DNA from: Sphingomonas parapaucimobilis NBRC 15100
GTDB lineage: Bacteria > Pseudomonadota > Alphaproteobacteria > Sphingomonadales > Sphingomonadaceae
Assembly (NCBI RefSeq): GCF_000787715.1
Contig: NZ_BBPI01000025.1
Span: 1-64,000, forward strand
Direction: 5' to 3'
DNA: 64,000 bases
This document shows positions 16,866 through 25,510 of the stretch, one piece after another. The notes below the pieces were generated by a model. It saw only the letters and a program-made list of their open reading frames with translations. It was not told where the DNA came from and searched no databases. Every line of letters starts with the position of its first letter. Position 1 is the stretch's first letter. The translations under genes and the position numbers were made by a program.

Positions 16866-18080
16866 ATGTCCCTAGCCGACACCCTTTTGACGGAGACCGG
16901 CCCCGTGAGCGACGCAACCGACCTGAACGTAGAAGACGCCCCCGAGGGTCAGGAGATCATCCAGACGCTGCCGCTGGACGCATGGCATCGTGCGCGCGGC
17001 GGCCGGATGGTCCCGTTCGCCGGTTACGAGATGCCGGTCCAGTATGAAGGCATCATGGCCGAGCATCTCTGGACCCGCGAGTCGGCCGGGCTGTTCGACG
17101 TCAGCCATATGGGTCAGGTCGTCTTTACCGGCGAGAACGGCCTGGCGCCCGTCATCGCCGCGCTGGAAAAGGTTCTGCCGGGCGACATCACCGGGCTGGG
17201 CGATCGCAAGAACCGCTATTCACTGCTGCTCAACGAAGAGGGCGGCATCCTCGACGACCTGATGGTGACGAAGCGCACCCTCGATGGCGCGGACGAGCTG
17301 TACATGGTCGTCAACGGCGCGACCAAGTATGACGATATCGCCTATCTGCTCGATTTCATCCCCGACGATGCGACGCTGAACCTGCTCGACGAGCAGGCGC
17401 TGCTGGCGCTCCAGGGTCCGAAGGCGGTCGATGCGCTGGCGCGGATCGTGCCGGGCGTCGAGAACCTCGTGTTCATGACCGCCGCCGACTTCGTGTGGAA
17501 CGACGTGCCGCTGTGGATCAGCCGCTCGGGCTATACCGGCGAGGATGGCTACGAGATTTCGATCCCGGCCGAACATGCCGCCGCCTTCGCCGACCTGCTG
17601 TGCGAACAGGCGGAAGTGAAGCCGATCGGCCTGGGCGCGCGCGACTCGCTGCGTCTGGAGGCGGGGTTGCCGCTCTATGGCCATGACCTAGACCCCGAGA
17701 CGACGCCGGTGATGGCCGATCTGGGCTTCGCGCTCGCCAAGAAGCGTCGCGAGGCGGCCGACTTCCTGGGCGCCGAGCGTATCCTCGCCGAGCGTGAGAA
17801 CGGCCCCGCCGTCAAGCGTGTCGGCCTGACCGTCGCGGGCCGCCAGCCGGTGCGCGAGGGTGCGTCGGTGGTCGCCGAGGACGGCTCGGTCATCGGCCGC
17901 GTCACCAGCGGCGGCTTCGCCCCCTCTATGGGTGCGCCGATTGCCATGGCCTATGTGCCGACCGAGCTGGCGACGCCCGGCACGGCCCTCAAACTGCTTC
18001 AGCGCGGCAAGACCCATGACGCCACCGTCACGGCGATGCCCTTCGTCCCCCATCGTTACGTTCGTTCAGGAGCCAAGTGA
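16866..18080 (+). CDS. gcvT: Glycine cleavage system T protein (aminomethyltransferase)
   Basis: The 404-residue T protein releases ammonia and passes a one-carbon unit from lipoylated GcvH to tetrahydrofolate. The family opening [20 protein letters not shown] (about 38-57) is followed by [23 protein letters not shown] and [20 protein letters not shown]. The folate-binding and catalytic Asp lies in the latter block. The ATG at 16866 has a GGTAGGA site; a GTG at 16905 is an alternative start and would remove 13 residues. It sits right after a glycine riboswitch and leads the gcv operon. Confidence 0.93.
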   Translation: MSLADTLLTETGPVSDATDLNVEDAPEGQEIIQTLPLDAWHRARGGRMVPFAGYEMPVQYEGIMAEHLWTRESAGLFDVSHMGQVVFTGENGLAPVIAALEKVLPGDITGLGDRKNRYSLLLNEEGGILDDLMVTKRTLDGADELYMVVNGATKYDDIAYLLDFIPDDATLNLLDEQALLALQGPKAVDALARIVPGVENLVFMTAADFVWNDVPLWISRSGYTGEDGYEISIPAEHAAAFADLLCEQAEVKPIGLGARDSLRLEAGLPLYGHDLDPETTPVMADLGFALAKKRREAADFLGAERILAERENGPAVKRVGLTVAGRQPVREGASVVAEDGSVIGRVTSGGFAPSMGAPIAMAYVPTELATPGTALKLLQRGKTHDATVTAMPFVPHRYVRSGAK

Positions 18081-18082
18081 CC

Positions 18083-18454
18083 ATGAGCCGCTATTTCACC
18101 GAAGATCATGAGTGGATCGACGTCGACGGTGATGTCGGCACGGTCGGCATCTCCGATTATGCGCAGGGCGCGCTGGGCGACATCGTGTTCGTCGACGTCC
18201 CTGAGGAAGGCCGCGAGCTGACCAAGGGCGACGAGGCCGCCGTGGTCGAGTCGGTCAAGGCCGCGTCGGACGTCTATGCGCCGGTGTCGGGCACCGTCAT
18301 CGAGGGCAATGCCCAGCTGGCCGACGAGCCTGCGCTGGTGAACAGCGATCCCGAGGGCGAGGGCTGGTTCTTTAAGATCACGCTGTCGGATGCCTCGGAG
18401 CTGGACGGCCTGATGGACGAAACCGCCTACGCCGCGTTCGTCGCCAAGCTCTAA
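18083..18454 (+). CDS. gcvH: Glycine cleavage system H protein
   Basis: The 123-residue carrier protein shuttles the aminomethyl group between P, T and L proteins. The lipoylated Lys is in [12 protein letters not shown] (about residue 61) and the N-terminal [12 protein letters not shown] is family-typical. AGGAG at 18069-18073 lies nine bases before the ATG at 18083, so I prefer that to the upstream GTG at 18077. It follows gcvT directly. Confidence 0.95.
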   Translation: MSRYFTEDHEWIDVDGDVGTVGISDYAQGALGDIVFVDVPEEGRELTKGDEAAVVESVKAASDVYAPVSGTVIEGNAQLADEPALVNSDPEGEGWFFKITLSDASELDGLMDETAYAAFVAKL

Positions 18455-18461
18455 CTTACTT

Positions 18462-18586
18462 TCTCCCCTCCCGCAGGCGGGAGGGGCTGGGGGAGGGGAC
18501 TCGCTCTCCCTCGGACCATCAGGCTCGTTGAAGCCGACTGCCCTCCCCCGACCCCTCCCGCCTGCGGGAGGGGTCGGGGGAGGGCG
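18462..18586. repeat. Palindromic intergenic repeat, family A copy 2 (inside the gcv operon)
   Basis: Two palindromes, CCCTCCCGCAGGCGGGAGGG near 18468 and CCTCCCGCCTGCGGGAGG near 18554, each flanked by GGGGGAGGG or its reverse, joined by about 40 bp. It separates gcvH from gcvPA and could form strong RNA hairpins within the operon transcript. Confidence 0.82.
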
Positions 18587-18639
18587 ATGACCCCTCGATC
18601 CGCGAGGTTTTCGGGGTGAGGGGCGGAGAAATGGAACGC

Positions 18640-19998
18640 ATGCGCTACCTGCCCCTTACCTCTTCCGATCGGGCCGAGATGCTCTCGGTCATCGGTGCCG
18701 GATCGGTCGACGACCTGTTCGTCGACGTGCCCGAACCCGCCCGCCTGTCCGGCCCCATCGAGGGACTGCCCGGCCACGCCTCCGAACTGGCGGTCGAGCG
18801 GCACATGACGGCGCTGGCCCGCAAGAACATGGTCGCGGGCGACGTGCCCTTCTTCCTGGGCTGCGGCGCGTATCGCCATCATGTGCCCGCCAGCGTCGAT
18901 CACCTGATCCAGCGCGGCGAGTTCCTGACCGCCTATACGCCCTATCAGCCGGAAATCGCGCAGGGCACGTTGCAGATGCTGTTCGAGTTCCAGACGCAGG
19001 TCGCGCGTCTGCTCGGCACCGATGTCGCCAACGCCTCGATGTATGACGGCTCGACCGCCTGCTGGGAAGCGATCGGCATGGCGCGGCGCATCACCAAGAA
19101 GTCCAAGGCGATCCTGTCGTCGGGCCTGCACCCGCATTATGTCTCGGTCGCCAGGACCATGGCGAAATATACCGGCGACACGCTGGAAACGGCTGCGCCC
19201 GTGCTGACCGCCGAGACCGATATCGACCAGATGATCGCGGCGATCGACGGCGACACCTCGTGCGTCGTCGTGCAATATCCCGACATTCTGGGTCGCATCG
19301 CCGACCTGACCCCGCTGGCCGAGGCCTGCCACGCCAAGAAGGCGCTGCTGATCGCCGTCGTGACCGAGCCGGTGGCGCTGGGCGCGATCCGCAGCCCGGG
19401 CGAGATGGATGCGGACATCGTCGTCGGCGAAGGCCAGTCGCTGGGCGTCGGGCTCCAGTTCGGTGGTCCCTATGTCGGCCTGATGGGCTGCAAGGACAAG
19501 TATATCCGCCAGATGCCGGGCCGCTTCTGTGGCGAAACGGTGGACGCGGACGGCAAGCGCGGCTTCGTGCTGACGCTCTCGACCCGCGAGCAGCATATCC
19601 GCCGCGAAAAGGCGACGTCGAACATCTGCACCAATTCGGGGCTGTGCGCGCTCGCCTTCTCGATCCACATGACGCTGCTGGGCGAGGCGGGTCTGCGCCG
19701 CATGGCGGGGATCAACCACGCGAACGCCTGCCGCGCGGCCGATCGTCTGGCGAAGGTGCCTGGCGTCAAGCTGGTCAACGACGTGTTCTTCAACGAGTTC
19801 ACGCTCGATCTGGGCCGCGAGGCGCGGCCGATCGTGCGGACGCTGGCCGAGCGCGGCGTGCTGGCAGGCGTGTCGCTCGGACGGCTCTATCCGGGCGAGG
19901 ACGCACTCGCCAACGGACTGGTGGTGGCGGTCACCGAAACGGTGACGGCGGAGGATATCGAGACGCTTGCCCAAGCGCTTGAGGAGGTGCTGGCATGA
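18640..19998 (+). CDS. gcvPA: Glycine dehydrogenase (decarboxylating) subunit 1
   Basis: The 452-residue N-terminal half of the two-subunit P protein. It opens with the typical MRYLPLTSSDRAEML and contains FLGCGAYRHHVPASVDHL, YTPYQPEIAQGTLQ and DGSTACWEAIGMA. It binds PLP with subunit 2 and decarboxylates glycine onto GcvH. In-frame starts at 18616 (GTG) and 18631 (ATG, with AGGGG seven bases upstream) are possible. Its stop overlaps the gcvPB start (ATGA), which keeps the two subunits in balance. Confidence 0.93.
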   Translation: MRYLPLTSSDRAEMLSVIGAGSVDDLFVDVPEPARLSGPIEGLPGHASELAVERHMTALARKNMVAGDVPFFLGCGAYRHHVPASVDHLIQRGEFLTAYTPYQPEIAQGTLQMLFEFQTQVARLLGTDVANASMYDGSTACWEAIGMARRITKKSKAILSSGLHPHYVSVARTMAKYTGDTLETAAPVLTAETDIDQMIAAIDGDTSCVVVQYPDILGRIADLTPLAEACHAKKALLIAVVTEPVALGAIRSPGEMDADIVVGEGQSLGVGLQFGGPYVGLMGCKDKYIRQMPGRFCGETVDADGKRGFVLTLSTREQHIRREKATSNICTNSGLCALAFSIHMTLLGEAGLRRMAGINHANACRAADRLAKVPGVKLVNDVFFNEFTLDLGREARPIVRTLAERGVLAGVSLGRLYPGEDALANGLVVAVTETVTAEDIETLAQALEEVLA

Positions 19999-21551
19999 CG
20001 ATCAACCAGAGCGGCTGGAAGCCCACGAGCCCCGAAGCCAATGAAGCGACGGTCCCCGCGACCTTCACCGGCAACCGCGCGCTGATGCTGGAAGAGGCGC
20101 TGATCTTCGAGATCGGCGATAGCGAGACGACCGGCGTCGACTTCGCGGACGGCGATGTCGCCGGTTCGCGCCTGGGCGACCTGTCGCGCAAGGACCCGAT
20201 CGGCCTGCCGGGTCTGTCGGAGCCGGAGACGGTCCGCCACTATACCCGTCTGTCGCGCCAGAATTACGCGATCGACCTGGGCCTGTTCCCGCTCGGCTCG
20301 TGCACGATGAAGCACAATCCGCGCCTGAACGAGAAGATGGCGCGCCTGCCGGGGTTCAGCGACGTTCACCCGCTCCAGCCCGTCGACACGGTGCAGGGCG
20401 CGCTGGAGGTTATTCACCAGCTGGCCCACTGGCTGGTCACGCTGACCGGCATGACCTCGGTCGCGATGAGCCCTAAGGCGGGCGCGCATGGCGAGCTGTG
20501 CGGCATCCTGGCGATCAAGGCGGCGCTGGAAAAGCGTGGGCAAGGCCATCGCAAGGTGATCCTGGTGCCCGAATCGGCGCACGGCACCAACCCGGCGACG
20601 GCGGCGTTTGCGGGCTTCTCGGTCGAGGACATCCCCGCGACTGCGGATGGCCGTGTCGACACGGCGGCGCTTAAAAGCCGTCTGGGGCCGGACGTGGCGG
20701 GGGTGATGATCACCAACCCAAACACCTGCGGCCTGTTCGAGCGGGACCTGAAGGACATTTCCGACGCGGTTCATGCAGCGGGCGGCTATGTCTATTGCGA
20801 CGGCGCGAACTTCAACGCGATCGTGGGTCGTGTGCGTCCGGGCGATCTGGGCGTCGATGCGATGCACATCAACCTGCACAAGACCTTCTCGACCCCGCAT
20901 GGCGGCGGCGGGCCGGGTTCGGGGCCGGTGGTGTTCTCCGAGGCGCTGACGCCCTTCGCCCCGCTGCCCTTCGTCGAGAAGACGGGCGAGGGCTTCCGGC
21001 TGGTCGAGGAAGAAAATGCCGACGACCATCACGCCGACAGCTTCGGCCGCATGGTCGCCTTCCACGGCCAGATGGGTATGTTCACCCGCGCGCTGACCTA
21101 TATCCTCAGCCACGGCGCGGACGGCCTGCGCCAAGTCGCCGAGGATGCGGTGCTCAACGCCAACTATGTCCTGCGCTCGCTGGAAAACACGCTCGACGCC
21201 CCCTTCGCCAAGAGCGGCCCGTGCATGCACGAAGCCATCTTCTCGGACGAAGGCCTGGCCGAGGGCTTCTCGACGATCGACGTCGCCAAGGCGCTGATCG
21301 ACGAGGGTTTCCACCCGATGACCATGTACTTCCCGCTGGTCGTCCACGGCGCGATGCTGGTCGAGCCGACCGAGACCGAGTCGAAGGCGGCGCTCGACCA
21401 GTTCATCGGCGCGCTGGCGTCGGTGGCGGAGCGTGCCAAGGCGGGCGACCAGTCGCTCAAGACCGCGCCGCACTTCGCGCCGCGCGCGCGGCTCGACGAA
21501 ACGCTGGCCGCGCGCAAGCCCGTGCTGGTGTGGAAGGACAAGGCGGCCTGA
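19995..21551 (+). CDS. gcvPB: Glycine dehydrogenase (decarboxylating) subunit 2
   Basis: The 518-residue C-terminal half of the P protein. The PLP-binding Lys is in NLHKTFSTPHGGGGPGSG (about residue 297), with the preceding GDLGVDAMHI. EPTETESKAALDQFIGAL near the C-terminus fits the family. Translation is coupled to gcvPA through ATGA. A split P protein is usual in sphingomonads. It is the last gene of the riboswitch-controlled operon; the fourth component, lipoamide dehydrogenase, is not here. Confidence 0.94.
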   Translation: MTINQSGWKPTSPEANEATVPATFTGNRALMLEEALIFEIGDSETTGVDFADGDVAGSRLGDLSRKDPIGLPGLSEPETVRHYTRLSRQNYAIDLGLFPLGSCTMKHNPRLNEKMARLPGFSDVHPLQPVDTVQGALEVIHQLAHWLVTLTGMTSVAMSPKAGAHGELCGILAIKAALEKRGQGHRKVILVPESAHGTNPATAAFAGFSVEDIPATADGRVDTAALKSRLGPDVAGVMITNPNTCGLFERDLKDISDAVHAAGGYVYCDGANFNAIVGRVRPGDLGVDAMHINLHKTFSTPHGGGGPGSGPVVFSEALTPFAPLPFVEKTGEGFRLVEEENADDHHADSFGRMVAFHGQMGMFTRALTYILSHGADGLRQVAEDAVLNANYVLRSLENTLDAPFAKSGPCMHEAIFSDEGLAEGFSTIDVAKALIDEGFHPMTMYFPLVVHGAMLVEPTETESKAALDQFIGALASVAERAKAGDQSLKTAPHFAPRARLDETLAARKPVLVWKDKAA

Positions 21552-21595
21552 TCGGTCGATCCCGCGCCGTCTGAGGCGTGATGACATGAGGTGGA

Positions 21596-21733
21596 CTCAC
21601 CCCTCCCCTTCAGGGGAGGGGCCGGGGGTGGGGCATTTCCGCAAGCATGCTGTCTTCGGCGACGCCCCACCCCAACCTCTCCCCTGAAGGGGAGGGGCTA
21701 GGCTTGGTTCTATCCCATGTCGTCATGCTCTAG
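21596..21733. repeat. Palindromic intergenic repeat, family A copy 3 with extended arms
   Basis: CCCTCCCCTTCAGGGGAGGG (21600-21619) and CTCTCCCCTGAAGGGGAGGG (21677-21696) bracket about 55 bp. On the right the repeat extends as GGCTAGGCTTGGTTC and ends GTCGTCATGCTCTAG. The same extension occurs inverted in the copy at 41078-41187. The extension runs into the last codon of the SemiSWEET gene and provides its stop. Confidence 0.82.
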
Positions 21734-21987
21734 AGTGCTGTAAACAAACAGATTCCGCCCAGTATCACGCCCGGCGCATTGGCGAATACAATGGGCCAAT
21801 CGCGCTTCTCACGCAAAAATCCGTACGCGACCCAGAGCGAGCAATTCACCATCGTCGCCAGCGGCTGAATCACCGAACCCTTTTGTCCCGCCAGATTGAG
21901 CTGAATCTGGTCGATATAGGACAGATACATCGCCACGGCGGTGGCCGTCGCAATCCAGCCGAGCAGCATCAATTTCCGTTCGCTCAC
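21730..21987 (-). CDS. SemiSWEET-type sugar transporter
   Basis: The 85-residue protein has three predicted membrane helices (about 7-26, 40-58, 65-83). This is one half of a SWEET transporter; it works as a homodimer. The family pattern is visible in GWIATATAVAMYLSYIDQI and SVIQPLATMVNCSLWVAYG. By family it facilitates passive sugar movement. The TAG stop is contributed by the flanking palindromic repeat. Start ATG at 21987, with a GAGGAGAT-like ribosome site upstream (reverse strand). Confidence 0.85.
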   Translation of the reverse strand: MSERKLMLLGWIATATAVAMYLSYIDQIQLNLAGQKGSVIQPLATMVNCSLWVAYGFLREKRDWPIVFANAPGVILGGICLFTAL

Positions 21988-22086
21988 AGTGTCGGGATCT
22001 CCTCAAAATGGCTGATAAATCGATTGAAGCGTTCCCGCACAATGCGCAAGGGCGGCAGGATGCTCCGGGCCGGGGAGAGGGCGATC

Positions 22087-22710
22087 ATGCGCTTTGACGA
22101 AACCCAGGCCCGGTCGCTGGACGCCATCCTGCGCTGGCGGCGCGATGTCCGGCATTTCCTGGACCGTCCGGTGGACGAAGCGGCGCTGGCCCGGCTGGCC
22201 GAGGCGATGGCGCTGGCTCCTTCGGTCGGCAATGCCCGGCCGTGGCGGGTGATCCGGGTCGAGGACCCCGCGCTGCGGGCCGCCGTCCGCGCCGATTTCC
22301 AGCGATGCGACGCGGTGGCAGCGGCCGACTATGCCGACGAACAGGCCGCCGCATACCGCGCGCTGAAGCTGGCCGGGCTGGACGCCGCGCCGGTGCAGCT
22401 GGCGGTCTTCACCCATATCGATCCGGCGGCGGGCCATGGTCTGGGCCGTCGCACCATGCCCGAGACGCTGCGCCAGTCGACCGCGATGGCGATTCACACG
22501 CTGTGGCTGGCGGCGCGCGCGGCCAATCTGGGGATGGGGATGGTGTCGATCCTCGACCCCGCCGCGATGGAGCGGATCTTCGCGGTGCCCAAGGACTGGG
22601 CCTTCACGGCGTATCTTTGTATCGGCCACGCCGAATGGGACGACGACACGCCGCTGCTCCACCGGGCCGGGTGGCAGGAAAATGCGCCGACCCGCTGGGA
22701 TGTGCGCTGA
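22087..22710 (+). CDS. bluB: 5,6-dimethylbenzimidazole synthase BluB-like nitroreductase
   Basis: The 207-residue flavoprotein matches the BluB branch of nitroreductases: RWRRDVRHFLDRP (about 17-29), LAPSVGNARPWRVIRV (FMN/phosphate region) and GHGLGRRTMPETLRQSTAMA (substrate lid). LWLAARAANLGMGMVSILDP follows. BluB breaks down FMNH2 to make the lower ligand of vitamin B12. A GGGGAGAGG site lies just before the ATG at 22087; an ATG at 22060 is less likely. No other cobalamin genes are visible nearby. Confidence 0.8.
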   Translation: MRFDETQARSLDAILRWRRDVRHFLDRPVDEAALARLAEAMALAPSVGNARPWRVIRVEDPALRAAVRADFQRCDAVAAADYADEQAAAYRALKLAGLDAAPVQLAVFTHIDPAAGHGLGRRTMPETLRQSTAMAIHTLWLAARAANLGMGMVSILDPAAMERIFAVPKDWAFTAYLCIGHAEWDDDTPLLHRAGWQENAPTRWDVR

Positions 22711-22711
22711 A

Positions 22712-22843
22712 AATCCTCCCCGGCACGGGGAGGTGGCAGGCCGAAGGCCTGACGGAGGGGGACTTCCGCACGGGACGTCCCCGGCCGCACGCCCCCTCCA
22801 CCATGCTGCGCATGGTCTCCCTCCCCGTGCCGGGGAGGATCAG
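22712..22843. repeat. Palindromic intergenic repeat, family A copy 4
   Basis: AATCCTCCCCGGCACGGGGA on the left pairs with TCCCCGTGCCGGGGAGGATC on the right, enclosing GAAGGCCTGACGG and CATGCTGCGCATGG inner palindromes. It lies between convergent bluB and a DMT transporter gene, and its right arm overlaps the transporter stop codon. Confidence 0.82.
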
Positions 22844-23736
22844 TCCTCCGCCGCCGCCGAACTGGTCTGCTGCTTGCCCAGCCGCTGTTCGCGCCAGACG
22901 ATGAACAGTCCGCTCGCGATGATGACCGGCGCGCCGAGCCATGTGCCCGCCGTGGGCAGCACGCCGAAGATCAGCCAGCCATAGATGGTAGCCCAGATCA
23001 GCCCCGAATAGTCCATCGGGACCACCGCGGCGACCGGCGCCAGCCGCGACGCGCCGGTGAGCGCCAGCTGCCCCAGGCCGCCCGCCAGCCCGATCGACAC
23101 CAGCACCACCCAGGTCAGCGGATCGTGCATCTTGAGGTGGAAGGCATAGGGCACGGCGATAAAGGGCAGGGTCAGGACGGTGAAATAGAAGACGGTCGTG
23201 GTGGCGGGCTCGTCGCGCAACTGGCGCAGGACGATAGCGACGATCGCGACGAACATCGCCGCCATCAGCCCGACGCCCGCCCCGAACAGCGACATGTCGC
23301 TGGCCCCTGGCCGCACGACCAGCAATACGCCCGCAAAGCCGACCAGCACCGCCGCCCAACGTTGCACCCCCGTCTTCTCGCCCAGCACCAGCGCGCCCAG
23401 CAGCGTGGCGAAGATCGGCACGGTGAACTGGAAGGTCGTCGCCTCGGCCAGCGGCAACAGCATCACCGCGCCGAAGGTGAAGACCATGCCGACCAGCCCG
23501 ACCATCGCCCGCTTGGCATGGCCCTTCAGCCGCGTGGTGCGCAGCGAGGCAAGGCCCGGCCCCGCCAGGACGAAGGCGAGCACGACCGGCAGCGCGCACA
23601 GCTGGCGAAAGAACATGGTTTCGGACAAGGTCGCCCCGCGCGACTCGGCCAGCTTCACAAAGGCCGACATGGTCGACAGGAAGAAGATGGCGATCAGGCG
23701 CAGGCCGATGCCTTTCAGCACGCGGTCGTCGGACAT
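22840..23736 (-). CDS. EamA/DMT-superfamily transporter
   Basis: The 298-residue protein has about ten hydrophobic segments in two five-helix EamA repeats, the second starting near residue 150. The short acidic C-terminal tail and the late RLAPVAAVVPMDYSGLIWA segment (about 225-243) fit drug/metabolite exporters of the RhaT/EamA type. The substrate is unknown. I start at the ATG at 23736; the longer frame upstream has no family sequence. The TGA stop begins at the last bases of a palindromic repeat. Confidence 0.85.
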   Translation of the reverse strand: MSDDRVLKGIGLRLIAIFFLSTMSAFVKLAESRGATLSETMFFRQLCALPVVLAFVLAGPGLASLRTTRLKGHAKRAMVGLVGMVFTFGAVMLLPLAEATTFQFTVPIFATLLGALVLGEKTGVQRWAAVLVGFAGVLLVVRPGASDMSLFGAGVGLMAAMFVAIVAIVLRQLRDEPATTTVFYFTVLTLPFIAVPYAFHLKMHDPLTWVVLVSIGLAGGLGQLALTGASRLAPVAAVVPMDYSGLIWATIYGWLIFGVLPTAGTWLGAPVIIASGLFIVWREQRLGKQQTSSAAAED

Positions 23737-23828
23737 GGGGCGGCTCCTAGCCGCTGCGCGCCGATGACGAAAGGCCGCAGGCGTCCGCCCCCTTGGCGAA
23801 CCGCCCCCTTTGCCGCTATCGCGCACGC

Positions 23829-25361
23829 ATGAAGCATGCTCTGTCCGTCACCCGCGACGCGGATTTCTCCGCCTGGTATCAGTCCGTCATCGCCGAGGGC
23901 GATCTGGCCGAGGAATCGGGCGTTCGCGGCTGCATGGTCATCCGCCCCTGGGGCTATGGCATCTGGGAGCGGATCCAGCGCCTGCTCGACGATCGCATCA
24001 AGGCGACCGGCCACGAGAATTGCTATTTCCCGCTCTTCATCCCGCTCAGCTATTTCGAGAAGGAGGCCGAGCATGTCGACGGCTTCGCCAAGGAAATGGC
24101 GGTCGTCACGCATCACCGGCTGATCGCCGACGGCAAGGGCGGGCTGGTTCCCGATCCCGAGGCGAAGCTGGAAGAGCCGCTGGTCGTGCGCCCGACCTCG
24201 GAGACGGTGATCGGCACCGCCTTTGCCCGATGGGTCCAGTCGTGGCGCGACCTGCCGGTGCTCATCAACCAGTGGGCCAATGTCGTCCGCTGGGAAATGC
24301 GCACCCGAATGTTCCTGCGCACCGCCGAATTCCTGTGGCAGGAGGGGCATACCGCCCATGCAACGGTCGATGAGGCCCGCGCCGAGACGATCCAGATGCT
24401 CGAAGTGTACCGCAGCTTTGCCGAGGATTGCCTGGCGATCCACGTCATCGCGGGCGAGAAGCCCGAGAATGAGCGTTTCCCCGGCGCGGTCGAGACCTAT
24501 TCGATCGAGGCGATGATGCAGGACGGCAAGGCGCTCCAGGCCGGGACCAGCCATTTCCTGGGCGACAATTTCGCCAAGGCGCAGAATATCCGCTTCCAGA
24601 ATGCCGAGGGCGGGCTGGATTATGCGCAGACGACGAGCTGGGGCGTGTCGACCCGGATGATCGGCGGCATGATCATGGTCCATGGCGACGATGACGGGAT
24701 GCGCGTGCCGCCCAAGGTCGCGCCGTGGCAGGTGGTGATCGTCCCCATGCTGCGCGACCAGCCCGAGGACGAGGCGCTGCTGGCCTATTGCCGCGATCTG
24801 CAAAAGGAACTGGTCGGCCAGTCCGCGCTGGGCGAGCCGATCCGCGCGATGGTCGATGGCCGTGCGCAAAAGGCCGCCAACAAGCGCTGGGGCTGGGTCA
24901 AGAAGGGCGCGCCGATCGTGATCGAGGTCGGCGGCCGCGACATGGCGGGCGGCAATGTTTCGGTCATCCGCCGCGACCGGCTGTACCGCGAGGACGGCAA
25001 GCTCGACTCGGTCGTGCAGCCGCGGGGCGATTTCGTGTCGGGCGTCGCGGACCTGCTGGCCGACATCCAGGGCGAACTCCAGCGCCAGTCGACCGAGCGG
25101 CTGAAGGCGCAGATCGTGCCGGTGGACGACTGGGCCGCTGTCGAGGCGCATTTCGCGGAAGCGCGCAAGAACCCCGGCTGGGTCGATGTCCGCTGGGCCA
25201 AGCCGACCGGCGAGGAACTGGACACGGTGGTCGAGAAGCTGAAGGGCCTGAAGCTGACCATCCGCAATGCGCCGATGGGCCAGACCGGTTGCGACGATGG
25301 CCCCTGCATCTTCACCGGCCGCGAGGCGGTCGAGCGTGTGCTGATCGGTCGGGCGTATTAA
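23829..25361 (+). CDS. proS: Proline-tRNA ligase, archaeal/eukaryal-type (ProS type 3)
   Basis: The 510-residue enzyme attaches proline to tRNA-Pro. Class II motifs are seen: motif 2 in NVVRWEMRTRMFLRTAEFLWQEGHTAH (shown here by its key residues R, E, F-R and F-W-Q-E-G), and motif 3 in GVSTRMIGGMIM. The anticodon-binding domain follows from about residue 295. There is no INS editing insertion between motifs 2 and 3, and the protein ends in Tyr, both features of the archaeal/eukaryal-like form. I start at ATG 23829; the longer frame upstream is not conserved. Confidence 0.92.
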   Translation: MKHALSVTRDADFSAWYQSVIAEGDLAEESGVRGCMVIRPWGYGIWERIQRLLDDRIKATGHENCYFPLFIPLSYFEKEAEHVDGFAKEMAVVTHHRLIADGKGGLVPDPEAKLEEPLVVRPTSETVIGTAFARWVQSWRDLPVLINQWANVVRWEMRTRMFLRTAEFLWQEGHTAHATVDEARAETIQMLEVYRSFAEDCLAIHVIAGEKPENERFPGAVETYSIEAMMQDGKALQAGTSHFLGDNFAKAQNIRFQNAEGGLDYAQTTSWGVSTRMIGGMIMVHGDDDGMRVPPKVAPWQVVIVPMLRDQPEDEALLAYCRDLQKELVGQSALGEPIRAMVDGRAQKAANKRWGWVKKGAPIVIEVGGRDMAGGNVSVIRRDRLYREDGKLDSVVQPRGDFVSGVADLLADIQGELQRQSTERLKAQIVPVDDWAAVEAHFAEARKNPGWVDVRWAKPTGEELDTVVEKLKGLKLTIRNAPMGQTGCDDGPCIFTGREAVERVLIGRAY

Positions 25362-25383
25362 GTAGCCGAACGCCCAATGCCAG

Positions 25384-25493
25384 GCACGCCCCTCCCGCTT
25401 GCGGGAGGGGATGGGGGAGGGCAGGCCACAAGCGATGGTCTCGGTGAGACTCCTTGCCCTCCCCAAACCCCTCCCGCTTGCGGGAGGGGCTTA
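25384..25493. repeat. Palindromic intergenic repeat, family A copy 5
   Basis: CGCCCCTCCCGCTTGCGGGA and CCCCTCCCGCTTGCGGGAGG are two near-identical palindromes about 65 bp apart, flanked inward by GGGGGAGGGCA and TGCCCTCCCC. It fills the gap between convergent proS and the glutathione-transferase-like gene. Confidence 0.82.
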
Positions 25494-25510
25494 AAGAATA
25501 AGAAGAAGTG

